Assembly: GCA_015663855.1 (NCBI GenBank) | Contig: DQRJ01000146.1 | Location: forward strand, 1 to 39,005 | Direction: 5' to 3' | DNA: 39,005 nucleotides | Origin: Flavobacteriales bacterium | GTDB taxonomy: Bacteria; Bacteroidota; Bacteroidia; Flavobacteriales_D; Sanyastnellaceae | Part shown: piece after piece, positions 8,394-16,604 of the stretch | Layout: every line of letters starts with the position of its first letter | Numbering within the stretch: the first letter of the stretch is position 1 | The notes under the pieces: model-generated | Told to the model about the DNA's origin: nothing | Seen by the model: the letters and a program-made list of their open reading frames with translations, nothing else | The model's database searches: none | Position numbers and translations under genes: made by a program

Positions 8394-9002
8394 TTACAAG
8401 TGTTCTTTCGACCCCTCCATTACCGTAGCGAGAATATCTCGAGCTCGGTATAATTGCGCCTTTACAGTACCTAAGGGAAGATCGAGTTCTTTAGCGATTT
8501 CGTCATAACTATACTCTTCGAAATACCTTAATTCGACAAGTCGTCTATATCTCGGCTTGAGCTTTGAAACGACATCTCGCATCCGTTCGACTCGTTGTTT
8601 TTTCTCGAGCATCTCTATAGGGTCCGGAGCATCATCTTTTACTGAAATCTGTAATTGATCTCCGTCTGCAGTAGTAAAGCCTCTATCTAAGGAAAGTGCT
8701 TTTATGCGTTTCTTCCTAATGAAATCAATACTGTGATTAGAAGCTATTTTAAAAAGCCAAGTAGAAAATGCAAATGCAGGAGTGTATTGGCTAAGTCTCT
8801 TAAACGCCTTTGCAAATGTTTCTATCGTTAGATCGTCTGCATCATCGTCGTTGAAAACCATGCGTCTGCATAAATGGAAAATAGCATCGCGATACCTCTC
8901 CATTAGCTCAGCATAGGCCTGTTGGTCGCTCTCTTTCGAAGCTCTAAGCACAAGAGCGTAGTCGTATTGTGCTTTTTCTGAGAGGTTTGGGTTTATTTCC
9001 AT
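8394..9002 (-). CDS. ECF-type RNA polymerase sigma-70 family factor
   Basis: A 202-residue sigma factor with region 2 (about 25-95: YAELMERYRDAIFHLCRRM, DADDLTIETFAKAF, FSTWLFKIASNHSIDFIRK) and region 4 (about 140-195: LVELRYFEEYSYDEIAKEL, GTVKAQLYRARDIL). Regions 1.1 and 3 are missing, as in ECF factors. I start at ATG 9002-9000, which overlaps the preceding glycosyltransferase by 10 bp; longer upstream extensions are just the other gene's frame. No anti-sigma gene follows, since rsmG comes next. Regulon and signal cannot be read from the sequence. Confidence 0.92.
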   Translation of the reverse strand: MEINPNLSEKAQYDYALVLRASKESDQQAYAELMERYRDAIFHLCRRMVFNDDDADDLTIETFAKAFKRLSQYTPAFAFSTWLFKIASNHSIDFIRKKRIKALSLDRGFTTADGDQLQISVKDDAPDPIEMLEKKQRVERMRDVVSKLKPRYRRLVELRYFEEYSYDEIAKELDLPLGTVKAQLYRARDILATVMEGSKEHL

Positions 9003-10108
9003 TGTTTGGTTTTGACAAGTATTCCATGAATTGCAAGTACTTGTCGAATCAGACCCATCAACGGTTCTAGCAAAAGCCAGATGGCGTCTCGGCCTGGTCG
9101 ACCTACTCGAAGTAGGAATGTTCGAAAGATAACACAGCGAACGAATGAATTTATCACCACTAACACCAGAGGTATCCAAAACTTACTGTGCATAAAGTTT
9201 AACTCATGTCCAGAGCTGAAAAAGACCCATAGAACTCCTCCGTATAGCATGAAGTCAGCTAAAATCGGCACGCTCAACATCCGGATAATAGGGGGGTTAT
9301 ATCTTACCCCCGTTGTTAAATGTCTCCTCATCTGTCTCATCCATCCTCCCCATGTTTCAGGCCAAACCGAATTGCATTGTCCTTCAATCCTCACTTCAGT
9401 CTCCACCTTAAACCCGGCATTTACAATTTCTTGAACGAAAAGGTCGTCATCTCCGGATGGGATATCGTCATGACTTTTAAATCCGTCGACCGCTCTCCAG
9501 CATGATTTTGTGAAAGCGATATTTCTCCCGACCCCCATGTACGGAAATCCCGCCTCGGCCATCCCTATGTAGTTTAGGGCTATGCGTTCCGCTTCGAAAT
9601 TTTGAAAACGACCTAGTAAACCTCGACCCTTTCTAGGTAAACTCACCCCTAACTTTAAGTCGTGCGAAATCCCTAGCCCGGCCGTCATCATTTCGGCCCA
9701 ACGTTTACTAGCGGGAACGCAATCTGCATCGGTACAAAGTATTAAATCATGTTTCGCCTTTTCAATCCCGACCGTTAATGGACGCTTCTTCCCGTTCCCC
9801 CCTCGAGCTAACCTAACGACCTCGACCGACTCCTCCCTCTTAGCCCAAGCATCGAGTTTTTTCGAGCTCCCGTCTGTACTCCCGTCATCTACGAGGACGA
9901 TTTGTGGAGGGGGAGGGGTTTGGTCTAAAAGAGACGAGACCAAACCATCCACAACCTCGACTTCATTATGAAAGCAAACAACTATGCTGTAGTTCGTGGA
10001 AATGTTAGGACGAAAGAAGAGGGGCTTGCGCCAGGCACCCATATGCCAAGCCCAACCCCCTCTCAATATCAAGCCAGCAAGCGCAATAGCCGTAGCGATT
10101 TCGAACAT
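8993..10108 (-). CDS. Family 2 glycosyltransferase, membrane-anchored
   Basis: This 371-residue GT2-type enzyme has an N-terminal membrane helix (about 1-20), then a GT-A domain. The nucleotide-sugar region is YSIVVCFHNEVEVV and VLVDDGSTDGSS, and the metal-binding motif is CTDADC. GDDDLFVQEIV and QMRRHLTTG match the acceptor-base and QxxRW-like positions. Two or three membrane helices follow (about 275-345), a layout seen in processive or lipid-linked sugar transferases. Donor and product are unknown. It lies 21 bp after the protease gene and overlaps the sigma factor gene by 10 bp, so it belongs to the same transcription unit. Cell-envelope or exopolysaccharide synthesis is an inference. Confidence 0.88.
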   Translation of the reverse strand: MFEIATAIALAGLILRGGWAWHMGAWRKPLFFRPNISTNYSIVVCFHNEVEVVDGLVSSLLDQTPPPPQIVLVDDGSTDGSSKKLDAWAKREESVEVVRLARGGNGKKRPLTVGIEKAKHDLILCTDADCVPASKRWAEMMTAGLGISHDLKLGVSLPRKGRGLLGRFQNFEAERIALNYIGMAEAGFPYMGVGRNIAFTKSCWRAVDGFKSHDDIPSGDDDLFVQEIVNAGFKVETEVRIEGQCNSVWPETWGGWMRQMRRHLTTGVRYNPPIIRMLSVPILADFMLYGGVLWVFFSSGHELNFMHSKFWIPLVLVVINSFVRCVIFRTFLLRVGRPGRDAIWLLLEPLMGLIRQVLAIHGILVKTKQWK

Positions 10109-10129
10109 TTGCTGATTAGTATTTATAAA

Positions 10130-12379
10130 TTAGTGAGCTACAGTAATTCGTGTAGTCATAATTTCGTTGTTTTTGCCCATCCATGTTACAATGTATAGTC
10201 CTTCAGACCAGTTGCTTACATCTATTGAAGTCTGAGTCTCTCTGTCAAAAGAAAGATCAACCATTGTTCTTCCAGTAATGTCAGAAATGAAGACTCGACC
10301 TTCAAGTTTAGGGAAATCAATAGTCAATAAATCACTAGCTGGGTTAGGATATATAAGCCCTTCGACCTCGTATTCAACACCTTCAATTGAAGCTTCTATA
10401 GTACAGAATTGGTCTGTCTCAGAATCGCCAAACTCCCCGTCAGATATAGTGATTATATCCCCTTCTCCATCTAAGATAGCCCAGAATCCAGTTCCGTATT
10501 CACAGCAGATTCCATCACCATAATCATCGTTGATGGTGAATATGTAGCATCCCTCTTCAAGGCAAAGATCCACGAGAACTACCTCTCCGTCAGTTCCGTC
10601 ATTATATGGTCCACCAGAGTAGATTACTTGTCCTAATTGCTTTATCTCCCACGTGGTTTCAGAACCATATTCGTCGAGAGTAATTGCCAATTGGAAATCG
10701 AAAGTCTCGCCAGAGAATGTTGTGAAGCTAACTTCTGTAGAGTTGTTCAAGTTATTCTCGTCCATAACTCCGTTAGGATTGCTCACTACTACAGTTACAG
10801 TGTTTTCACCACTAATAGAAGTGAAAGGTGGGATGGTTATAGTCTCAGAGTCATACTGAGCTAAGTTTCCGTTCCAGTTAACTTGCTGAGAAGTAGTGCT
10901 GTTAATGTTGTACATAATCGTCGCAGAAGTGAGGTTTTCAGTTCCGGTGTTCATTAATACAATCTCTAAAGAGATGCTGGCCGTGCCACATAAAAGCTCC
11001 TCAGGAGCTCCTGTAATAATAACACCTGCGTCGTTAGCGTAAGAAACAGCTCCGTCAGGAAACCCATCCCAAGCTAGCATTCCAGATCCAGTTGGGTCAA
11101 GGTATTCTGCTGCTCCAAGCGTAAAGCTTTCGTTAAATCTTCCGTAGTAGTCAAGTTGTCCGTTGTTACCGTTACCAACACAAGCGGCAGCTCCACCGTA
11201 TAGTTGGCCGATGATTCTGTGGTTGTCGTCAAACAATGGTGATCCAGAAGACCCTGATTCAGTAACTCCAAGCTCCCACTGATCAATCATCCAAACAGCT
11301 GCTCCGGCTTGTGTAGAGAAATAAGGACTATCCTCTTCAAAACAAATCTTCTTCACGTCTCCAGAAGGGTGGTGTATTCCAGTTGCCGAAAGCGGTGTGT
11401 TTCCTGAAGCATCCCATCCAGCGTATTGAACGTTAAACGATGCAGGTGGTACCTCACTTAATTCTAAAAGTGCGAAGTCAGAAGCTCCGTCACCAACAAT
11501 TAGAGTGGCTCCAGAGATACTTTGGTTTGTAGGGCCGCTGTTTCCTGCACAAGTTGCGCTTTCGTGGTTGAAGTAGTAAAGCCATGATCCAGGGTTCCCT
11601 AAGCAGTGGTTTGCTGTAAGGAAATACGGTGTTCCGTCGTTCAGTGTGTTGTTAATCAAAGCTCCTGTGCAAACAGCGAATCCACCTTGCACGATTAATG
11701 CAACGCTTCTTTTTTCTGTAGCCCAAAGTGCTCCTTCCGGACAGTTTACATTGATGTTACAATCTCCAGAATTTCCAAATGGACCTCTCTGTGCTGCGGC
11801 CGTACTTTCAGGATGTAAAAGCAAGCGACGGTATCCGTAAACGATTTGATCGATAGCTATTGCAGAGGTGAATCCCCAAGATGTAGGTTGGTGTAACTCA
11901 ACAATAACCTCTGATCCAGTCAGGATTCCTGTCGCTAACCCGCCCCAGTCTTTCTTGCTGCGGTGGTCGAACCTCCCGATGAATTGGTGGCTGTCTTTAG
12001 ACCAAACAAACAAATAAGCTCCCTTCTCCAAATTAAATTCAGAAAAGCGTACTGATACCGAGATAGCAGAAGGGCACTCAATAGCGAGACGCCAAACATT
12101 CTCCTCATCCTCGATGGTCCAGAATCCGTTTGTCGATGTTGTGTAGTTAACCTCATTCTCTACTCCAAACCTCCAAGGAACTTCCTTTATTTGGTCAGTA
12201 ACGGCGTCAGCTTGATCGAGCAGGGCGCGATCAATAGCAGGCATTACTACTTTAGTGTTTGAGAGTGTTTCTTGGTTTACAAGGAATGACGGTGTTCCGC
12301 CGTAGTTTATTTGGGCTATGGTAGCAGAACAAAGTGCCATACTGAAGAGCATAGCAAAGGCTGAGTAAAATTTACGCAT
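10130..12379 (-). CDS. Secreted trypsin-fold serine protease, lysyl-endopeptidase-like, T9SS cargo
   Basis: 749 residues. A signal peptide (about 1-22, ending SATIAQ) leads into a propeptide region of about 180 residues. The S1 peptidase domain spans about 205-425, with His258 (LTANHCLG), Asp301 (GASDFALLEL) and Ser378 (ESGSSGSPLF). Its Cys-rich start (CNINVNCPEG) and overall pattern resemble Achromobacter lysyl endopeptidase from memory, so cleavage after Lys is a guess. A CARDB-like beta domain (about 455-550), a Cys-containing beta domain (about 555-660) and a T9SS type A sorting domain (about 675-749: YPNPASDLLTIDF, GLYIVTW) follow. The protein is therefore expected to cross the outer membrane by the T9SS. 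It starts 7 bp after the small envelope protein gene. Confidence 0.92.
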   Translation of the reverse strand: MRKFYSAFAMLFSMALCSATIAQINYGGTPSFLVNQETLSNTKVVMPAIDRALLDQADAVTDQIKEVPWRFGVENEVNYTTSTNGFWTIEDEENVWRLAIECPSAISVSVRFSEFNLEKGAYLFVWSKDSHQFIGRFDHRSKKDWGGLATGILTGSEVIVELHQPTSWGFTSAIAIDQIVYGYRRLLLHPESTAAAQRGPFGNSGDCNINVNCPEGALWATEKRSVALIVQGGFAVCTGALINNTLNDGTPYFLTANHCLGNPGSWLYYFNHESATCAGNSGPTNQSISGATLIVGDGASDFALLELSEVPPASFNVQYAGWDASGNTPLSATGIHHPSGDVKKICFEEDSPYFSTQAGAAVWMIDQWELGVTESGSSGSPLFDDNHRIIGQLYGGAAACVGNGNNGQLDYYGRFNESFTLGAAEYLDPTGSGMLAWDGFPDGAVSYANDAGVIITGAPEELLCGTASISLEIVLMNTGTENLTSATIMYNINSTTSQQVNWNGNLAQYDSETITIPPFTSISGENTVTVVVSNPNGVMDENNLNNSTEVSFTTFSGETFDFQLAITLDEYGSETTWEIKQLGQVIYSGGPYNDGTDGEVVLVDLCLEEGCYIFTINDDYGDGICCEYGTGFWAILDGEGDIITISDGEFGDSETDQFCTIEASIEGVEYEVEGLIYPNPASDLLTIDFPKLEGRVFISDITGRTMVDLSFDRETQTSIDVSNWSEGLYIVTWMGKNNEIMTTRITVAH

Positions 12380-12386
12380 GTTGGTT

Positions 12387-12836
12387 TCAATAACTGTAAT
12401 TAATATGTTGGGGCCAATTTTCTAAAATCAATACTGTAATCCCGTCAGGTGTGCCGCGAAATGAGCTCAAGTCGAATTTAATTTCTTCTTGAATCAAAGA
12501 GCGGCAGGGGTCATTGTCGGAACGATGTGAAATGCGAATAGGTTGCTTGGGGGGTAGGCTTTTCATCAAAAACCCCGCGGTTTCTATCTCAAACTCGTGG
12601 TTACCACAACCTCCTGAATACTGAACAGTTGCGATTAATGTGTCTCCCTCAACTTTTATGTCTATAAACGTAAAACTCGCCTTGCTAATTTGAGGGCTTA
12701 CCATTTCTTCTGTCGACACGCTCTCTACCTCGTCAGTAATAGATGCATCGGTAAGCTCATAAGTTCGACAGTTCGTTAAAGCGAGTGATCCTATTATAAA
12801 ACTCCCGAAAACCATTACCGAAAGAAAAAATTTCAT
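12387..12836 (-). CDS. Small secreted or lipoprotein of unknown function
   Basis: 149 residues with a hydrophobic N-terminal export segment (about 1-22). Cys23 in LALTNC could be a lipidation site, although Asn at -1 is not standard, so lipid attachment is uncertain. The mature part carries YSGGCGNHEFEIE and a DPCRS segment; the two internal Cys may form a disulfide. I do not recognise a named family; the GGCGxHxFE pattern recalls a group of small Bacteroidota envelope proteins. It lies between uvrB (29 bp) and the protease (7 bp) and is likely co-transcribed with the protease. Confidence 0.75.
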   Translation of the reverse strand: MKFFLSVMVFGSFIIGSLALTNCRTYELTDASITDEVESVSTEEMVSPQISKASFTFIDIKVEGDTLIATVQYSGGCGNHEFEIETAGFLMKSLPPKQPIRISHRSDNDPCRSLIQEEIKFDLSSFRGTPDGITVLILENWPQHINYSY

Positions 12837-12865
12837 GTCGCAATTTACCCTTTCAGTTTTAAAAG

Positions 12866-14884
12866 CTATCCTCGAACCTCTAAAAGATTCATAATTACAA
12901 AGTATTCGTCTCTTAATCTAGCCGCCTCCATAAAGTCCGTGTTCTTTGCGGCCTTGTCCATTGCCTTTTTCGTTCTCTCTGCTAGTGATTTTAGTTGGTC
13001 GTTAGACATAGAGAGAAGGACGGGGTCGTTGCTAGGAGTGAGGCTTTGTTGCCCTGGTTCGGCGGCAATATGTGTAGGACGATTTTTAAGAAGGTCGTTT
13101 TTCGCTCCGGTCGATCTTTTAATCTGTCGAGGTTCAAGTCCGTGCTCCTTATTATAGATCTTTTGTTTTTCTCTTCTTCGGGCCGTTTCGTCTATGGTCA
13201 GCCCCATACTGTTAGTGATTTTATCGGCATACATTATCACACGTCCATTAATATTTCGGGCCGCTCGACCTGCGGTTTGGGTTAAAGAACGGACACTCCT
13301 TAAAAAGCCCTCTTTATCAGCATCCATAATTGCCACAAGAGATACTTCGGGAAGATCCAGCCCCTCCCTGAGCAAATTCACCCCTACCAAAACATCAAAT
13401 ACCCCATCGCGCAAATCCTGAAGTATGCTCACTCTGTCAAGAGTTTTCACGTCAGAGTGGATGTATCGAGTTGCAATATCCAGTCTATCCAAGTATTTGG
13501 TTAATTCCTCGGCCATCCTTTTCGTGAGAGTGGTGACAAGAGTCCTATCACCCATTTCGATGACCTTTTTGATCTCTTCCACAAGATTATCCACCTGGTG
13601 CGTACACGGCCTCACCTCAATAGGAGGGTCAAGAAGCCCCGTCGGACGAATAACCTGCTCTACAATTATTCCTTCACTTCTCTCTAGTTCCAAATCCGCT
13701 GGTGTCGCGCTCACATAAATCGCTTGATTGAGCATCCCTGTAAACTCATCTGCCGTTAACGGTCTGTTGTCTAAAGCGGACGGTAATCGGAACCCGTGCT
13801 CCACGAGATTTGTTTTGCGAGATCTATCCCCTCCGAACATCGCTCCAACTTGAGGTAGAGTGACGTGACTTTCATCCACAACCAGCAAGAAATCGTCGTC
13901 GAAATAATCTAAAAGGCAGAAAGGTCTTTCGCCGGGATTCCTTTTGTCAAAGTATCTAGAGTAATTCTCAATTCCCGAACAATACCCTAATTCCTTAATC
14001 ATCTCCAAGTCGTAAAGCGTTCGCTCTTCGAGTCGTTTCGCTTCTAAAAACCGTCCGTTTTTGGTGAAATACTCCTTCTGTACTTCTAAATCTTGCTGTA
14101 TAGACCAAACCGATTCGTTTGTGTTGTCCTTGCTGCTCACGAATAAATTTGCCGGATAAACCAAATATTTTTCAAAGTCGTGCAATCTCTGACCTTTCTC
14201 CGGTTCTATAGTGTGGAGGGATTCAATCTCATCGCCCCAAAATGATATTCTTAAAGCGTAGTCTGCATAAGCCAGGAACACGTCGATAGTATCTCCTTGT
14301 ACTCTGAACGTACCTCTCGTAAGTTCGAGCTGAGTCCTACTGTATAAGCTCGAAACTAACCTGTGTAATAACGCGTTCCTCGTGATTTTCATGCCCTTTT
14401 CTAAGGTGATTACACTTTTATGAAACTCGACAGGATTCCCTATTCCGTAAATACAACTAATACTAGCCACAACAATTACGTCGCGCCTTCCGCTCAGAAG
14501 AGCCGATGTCGCGCTCAACCTTAACTTCTCGATTTCCTCGTTAATTTGAAGGTCCTTCTCGATATACGTGTTCGACGATGGTAGGAACGCTTCTGGCTGG
14601 TAGTAATCGTAATAACTCACGAAATACTCAACGAGATTGTTAGGGAAAAACGATTTAAACTCGCTAAAAAGCTGAGCGGCCAAAGTCTTATTGTGAGACA
14701 GAACTAATGTCGGTCTTTGCGTTTCCGCAATCATATTCGCCACGGTGAAAGTCTTTCCCGATCCGGTAACTCCGAGTAGCACTTGATGTTTAGTCCCACT
14801 TTCTACACCATCGACGAGTTGCTTAATCGCTTCGGGTTGATCCCCTTGGGGAGTGTAGTCGCTTATGAGTTCGAATTCAGGCAT
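12866..14884 (-). CDS. uvrB: Excinuclease ABC subunit B
   Basis: UvrB is the damage-verifying helicase of nucleotide excision repair. The 672-residue product has Walker A GVTGSGKT (about 38-45), the beta-hairpin region VSYYDYYQPEAFLP, the Walker B-like DESHVTLPQVGAMFGGDR, YVSATPADLEL, the helicase motif with VGVNLLREGLDLPEVSLVAI and AGRAARN, and a C-terminal UVR motif (about 630-665) for contact with UvrA/UvrC. I start at ATG 14884 (MPEFELISDYTPQGDQ); an upstream ATG at 14935 would add an atypical 17-residue tail close to the rplI terminator. Confidence 0.97.
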   Translation of the reverse strand: MPEFELISDYTPQGDQPEAIKQLVDGVESGTKHQVLLGVTGSGKTFTVANMIAETQRPTLVLSHNKTLAAQLFSEFKSFFPNNLVEYFVSYYDYYQPEAFLPSSNTYIEKDLQINEEIEKLRLSATSALLSGRRDVIVVASISCIYGIGNPVEFHKSVITLEKGMKITRNALLHRLVSSLYSRTQLELTRGTFRVQGDTIDVFLAYADYALRISFWGDEIESLHTIEPEKGQRLHDFEKYLVYPANLFVSSKDNTNESVWSIQQDLEVQKEYFTKNGRFLEAKRLEERTLYDLEMIKELGYCSGIENYSRYFDKRNPGERPFCLLDYFDDDFLLVVDESHVTLPQVGAMFGGDRSRKTNLVEHGFRLPSALDNRPLTADEFTGMLNQAIYVSATPADLELERSEGIIVEQVIRPTGLLDPPIEVRPCTHQVDNLVEEIKKVIEMGDRTLVTTLTKRMAEELTKYLDRLDIATRYIHSDVKTLDRVSILQDLRDGVFDVLVGVNLLREGLDLPEVSLVAIMDADKEGFLRSVRSLTQTAGRAARNINGRVIMYADKITNSMGLTIDETARRREKQKIYNKEHGLEPRQIKRSTGAKNDLLKNRPTHIAAEPGQQSLTPSNDPVLLSMSNDQLKSLAERTKKAMDKAAKNTDFMEAARLRDEYFVIMNLLEVRG

Positions 14885-14935
14885 TTCACTTGTAAGGTTG
14901 TAAATATAGTACTCAAGACAACGAAACTTGGGCAC

Positions 14936-14966
14936 AAAAAAAGACCCACATAATGCAGGTCTTTCT
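14936..14966 (-). terminator. Intrinsic terminator of the rpsF-rpsR-rplI operon
   Basis: On the minus strand the stem AAAGACC/GGTCTTT encloses an 11-base loop and is followed by a run of T, 23 bp after the rplI stop. It separates the ribosomal operon from uvrB. Confidence 0.85.
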
Positions 14967-14988
14967 TATAATATATTCGGTACAAAAT

Positions 14989-15435
14989 TTATTCTGCAAC
15001 TACGTCAAACTTAACTGTAGCAACTGAGTCTTTGTAAACTTTCACTTTCGCTTCGTAAGAACCGAGTTCTTTAATCGCTTCGTCAGATAATGTTATCTGC
15101 TTGCGCTCGATGTCGTATCCCGCTGCTTGAATCGCTTCAGCAAGTTGAATGTTGTTCACAGAGCCGAAAATCTTTCCAGTCTCTCCAGCTTTAGCGCCAA
15201 TTTTAACCGTCAGCTTGTTAAGTGCATCAACGATTCCTTGTGCAGCTTCAAGAGCTTTAGCAGCTTTATGAGATTGCTGACGAATTACTTCAGCGAGAAC
15301 TTTACGAGCTGATTCGGTTGCAACTATAGCTTTTCCTTGTGGAATAAGAAAATTGCGAGCGTATCCAGTCTTTACTTTAACAATGTCGTTCTTATGACCA
15401 ACTTTGTTTACGTCTTGTTTAAGGATAATTTCCAT
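14989..15435 (-). CDS. rplI: 50S ribosomal protein L9
   Basis: bL9, 148 residues. The N-terminal rRNA-binding domain begins MEIILKQDVNKVGHKND with VKVKTGYARNFLIPQGKA. It is followed by the long connecting helix (about 40-78) and the C-terminal domain. Last gene of rpsF-rpsR-rplI, 11 bp after rpsR, with its own terminator just downstream. Confidence 0.97.
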   Translation of the reverse strand: MEIILKQDVNKVGHKNDIVKVKTGYARNFLIPQGKAIVATESARKVLAEVIRQQSHKAAKALEAAQGIVDALNKLTVKIGAKAGETGKIFGSVNNIQLAEAIQAAGYDIERKQITLSDEAIKELGSYEAKVKVYKDSVATVKFDVVAE

Positions 15436-15446
15436 GTCGTTTTTAC

Positions 15447-15710
15447 TTAGTGGAGGTTATCAGCTACGTAAGGCATCAATGCTAGGTGACGGGCTTTTTT
15501 AATTGCCTGTGAAGCCTTTCGTTGGTACTTTAAGCTAGTTCCGGTTAGACGACGTGGTAAAATTTTACCTTGAGGGTTGCAAAGCATTAAAAGGAAATCT
15601 CCGTCCTTATAATCGATGTACTTAAATCCTTTTTTAAGAAAACGACAATAGCGATCAGCTTTTGTGTCGATATCAATAGACTTTAGGTAGCGTACTTTTT
15701 TATCTGCCAT
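15447..15710 (-). CDS. rpsR: 30S ribosomal protein S18
   Basis: bS18, 87 residues. KADRYCRFLKKGFKYIDYKD, ILPRRLTGTSLKYQRK and AIKKARHLALMPY are the family signature. It pairs with S6 on the 30S platform, matching its place 12 bp after rpsF. Confidence 0.97.
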   Translation of the reverse strand: MADKKVRYLKSIDIDTKADRYCRFLKKGFKYIDYKDGDFLLMLCNPQGKILPRRLTGTSLKYQRKASQAIKKARHLALMPYVADNLH

Positions 15711-15722
15711 GATTTCAGTGCT

Positions 15723-16460
15723 TTATGCTTTTGCTTCAGTTTTAGATCCATCTTCCTCAGTAGTAGGAGCGTCAGCATCCTTCGGTGCATCATCAGCTTT
15801 AGGAGCGTCAGCATCCTTCGGTGCATCATCAGCTTTAGGAGCTTCAGCATCCTTCGGTGCATCATCAGCTTTAGGAGCTTCAACATCCTTCGGGGCATCA
15901 TCAGCTTTAGGAGCTTCAACATCCTTCGGTGCATCGTCAGCTTTAGGAGCTTCAACATCCTTCGGTGCATCATCAGCTTTAGGAGCTTCAGCAGCCTTCG
16001 GTGCATCATCAGCTTTAGGAGCTTCAGCAGCCTTCGGTTTGACAGCAGCCTTCGGTTTGACAGCAGCTTTCGGTGCATCAGCTTTTTTAGCTGGTGTCTC
16101 TACAACTACTTCAGCTTTAGGCTCAGCTTTGCGGTTAGACTTGTCGCGGCGAGATTCCGCGTAGGCAATGTGGTGTTTATCCATAGCGGTTGTGAGGAAT
16201 CTTAAGATTCTCTCGTCGCGACGGAATTCAGTTTCGAAAGGTAAGACAGCAGTTCCTTCAGCTTCCCACTCAATCAGATGATAGAAGCCTGTAGACTTCT
16301 TCTGGATTGGGTAAGCGAGTTTTCTGAGTCCCCATGCATCCTCATGGATTGTTTTTCCTCCATTCTTGAGGATGTTAGCACGGTACTTCTCTACTGTTTC
16401 CGCCACCTGCTCAGCAGATAACACGGGAGTCATAATGAAAACAGTTTCGTAACGATTCAT
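15723..16460 (-). CDS. rpsF: 30S ribosomal protein S6 with long repetitive C-terminal tail
   Basis: Residues 1 to about 110 are a normal bS6 (MNRYETVFIMTPVLS, GLRKLAYPIQKKSTGFYHLIEW, RRDERILRFLT). The protein then continues to 245 residues with an Ala/Lys/Pro/Asp-rich, probably disordered tail. The tail holds seven 12-residue repeats (EAPKADDAPKDV type, residues 146-229), preceded by KPKAAV-type repeats. Normal S6 is about 95-115 residues, so the tail more than doubles it. Some other bacteria also carry S6 tails; its role here is unknown. First gene of the operon, with a good promoter match upstream. Confidence 0.95.
   Translation of the reverse strand: MNRYETVFIMTPVLSAEQVAETVEKYRANILKNGGKTIHEDAWGLRKLAYPIQKKSTGFYHLIEWEAEGTAVLPFETEFRRDERILRFLTTAMDKHHIAYAESRRDKSNRKAEPKAEVVVETPAKKADAPKAAVKPKAAVKPKAAEAPKADDAPKAAEAPKADDAPKDVEAPKADDAPKDVEAPKADDAPKDVEAPKADDAPKDAEAPKADDAPKDADAPKADDAPKDADAPTTEEDGSKTEAKA
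15774..16025 (-). repeat. 36-bp tandem repeat, seven copies, inside rpsF
   Basis: Seven in-frame units of 36 bp encode EAPKADDAPK followed by AA, DV or DA. Units differ by only a few bases, so the array is young or kept alike by recombination, and its copy number probably varies between strains. Units are contiguous without spacers, so this is not a CRISPR array. Confidence 0.95.
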
Positions 16461-16486
16461 AGATCAATTAATTTAAAATTGGGGCG

Positions 16487-16518
16487 CAAAAGTACGTTAG
16501 ATATAAAGGAAACACAAA
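16487..16518 (-). promoter_or_regulatory. Promoter of the rpsF operon
   Basis: On the minus strand TTTG (16518-16515), a 20 bp spacer and TACTTTTG (16494-16487) match the Bacteroidota TTTG-N19-21-TAnnTTTG consensus. The start site would be near 16480, about 20 nt before the rpsF ATG. The remainder of the divergent gap to dnaX (16461-16604) holds no gene; TACTCTTG at 16565-16572 is a weaker plus-strand candidate for dnaX. Confidence 0.75.
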
Positions 16519-16604
16519 GGATTTCGTATAAAACATAACTAACAGTATAAAGAATGTGCAAAACTACTCTTGTTCTGTCAACTCATGCCCCCGATATTCG
16601 CAGT

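Noticed and set aside
14885-14935. Longer uvrB with 17 extra N-terminal residues
   Set aside because: The extension does not resemble UvrB and runs up to the rplI terminator; ATG 14884 gives the standard N-terminus.
15774-16025. CRISPR array
   Set aside because: The units are contiguous, without unique spacers, and read in frame as protein.
15683-16164. Long frames on both strands made of simple repeats (LKLMMHRRML, GASSALGAS)
   Set aside because: They are other-frame readings of the 36-bp repeat in rpsF; the S6 frame is the real one.
16461-16604. Replication origin at the strand switch between rpsF and dnaX
   Set aside because: No DnaA-box cluster, AT-rich unwinding region or dnaA/dnaN neighbours were seen; a divergent promoter region explains it.
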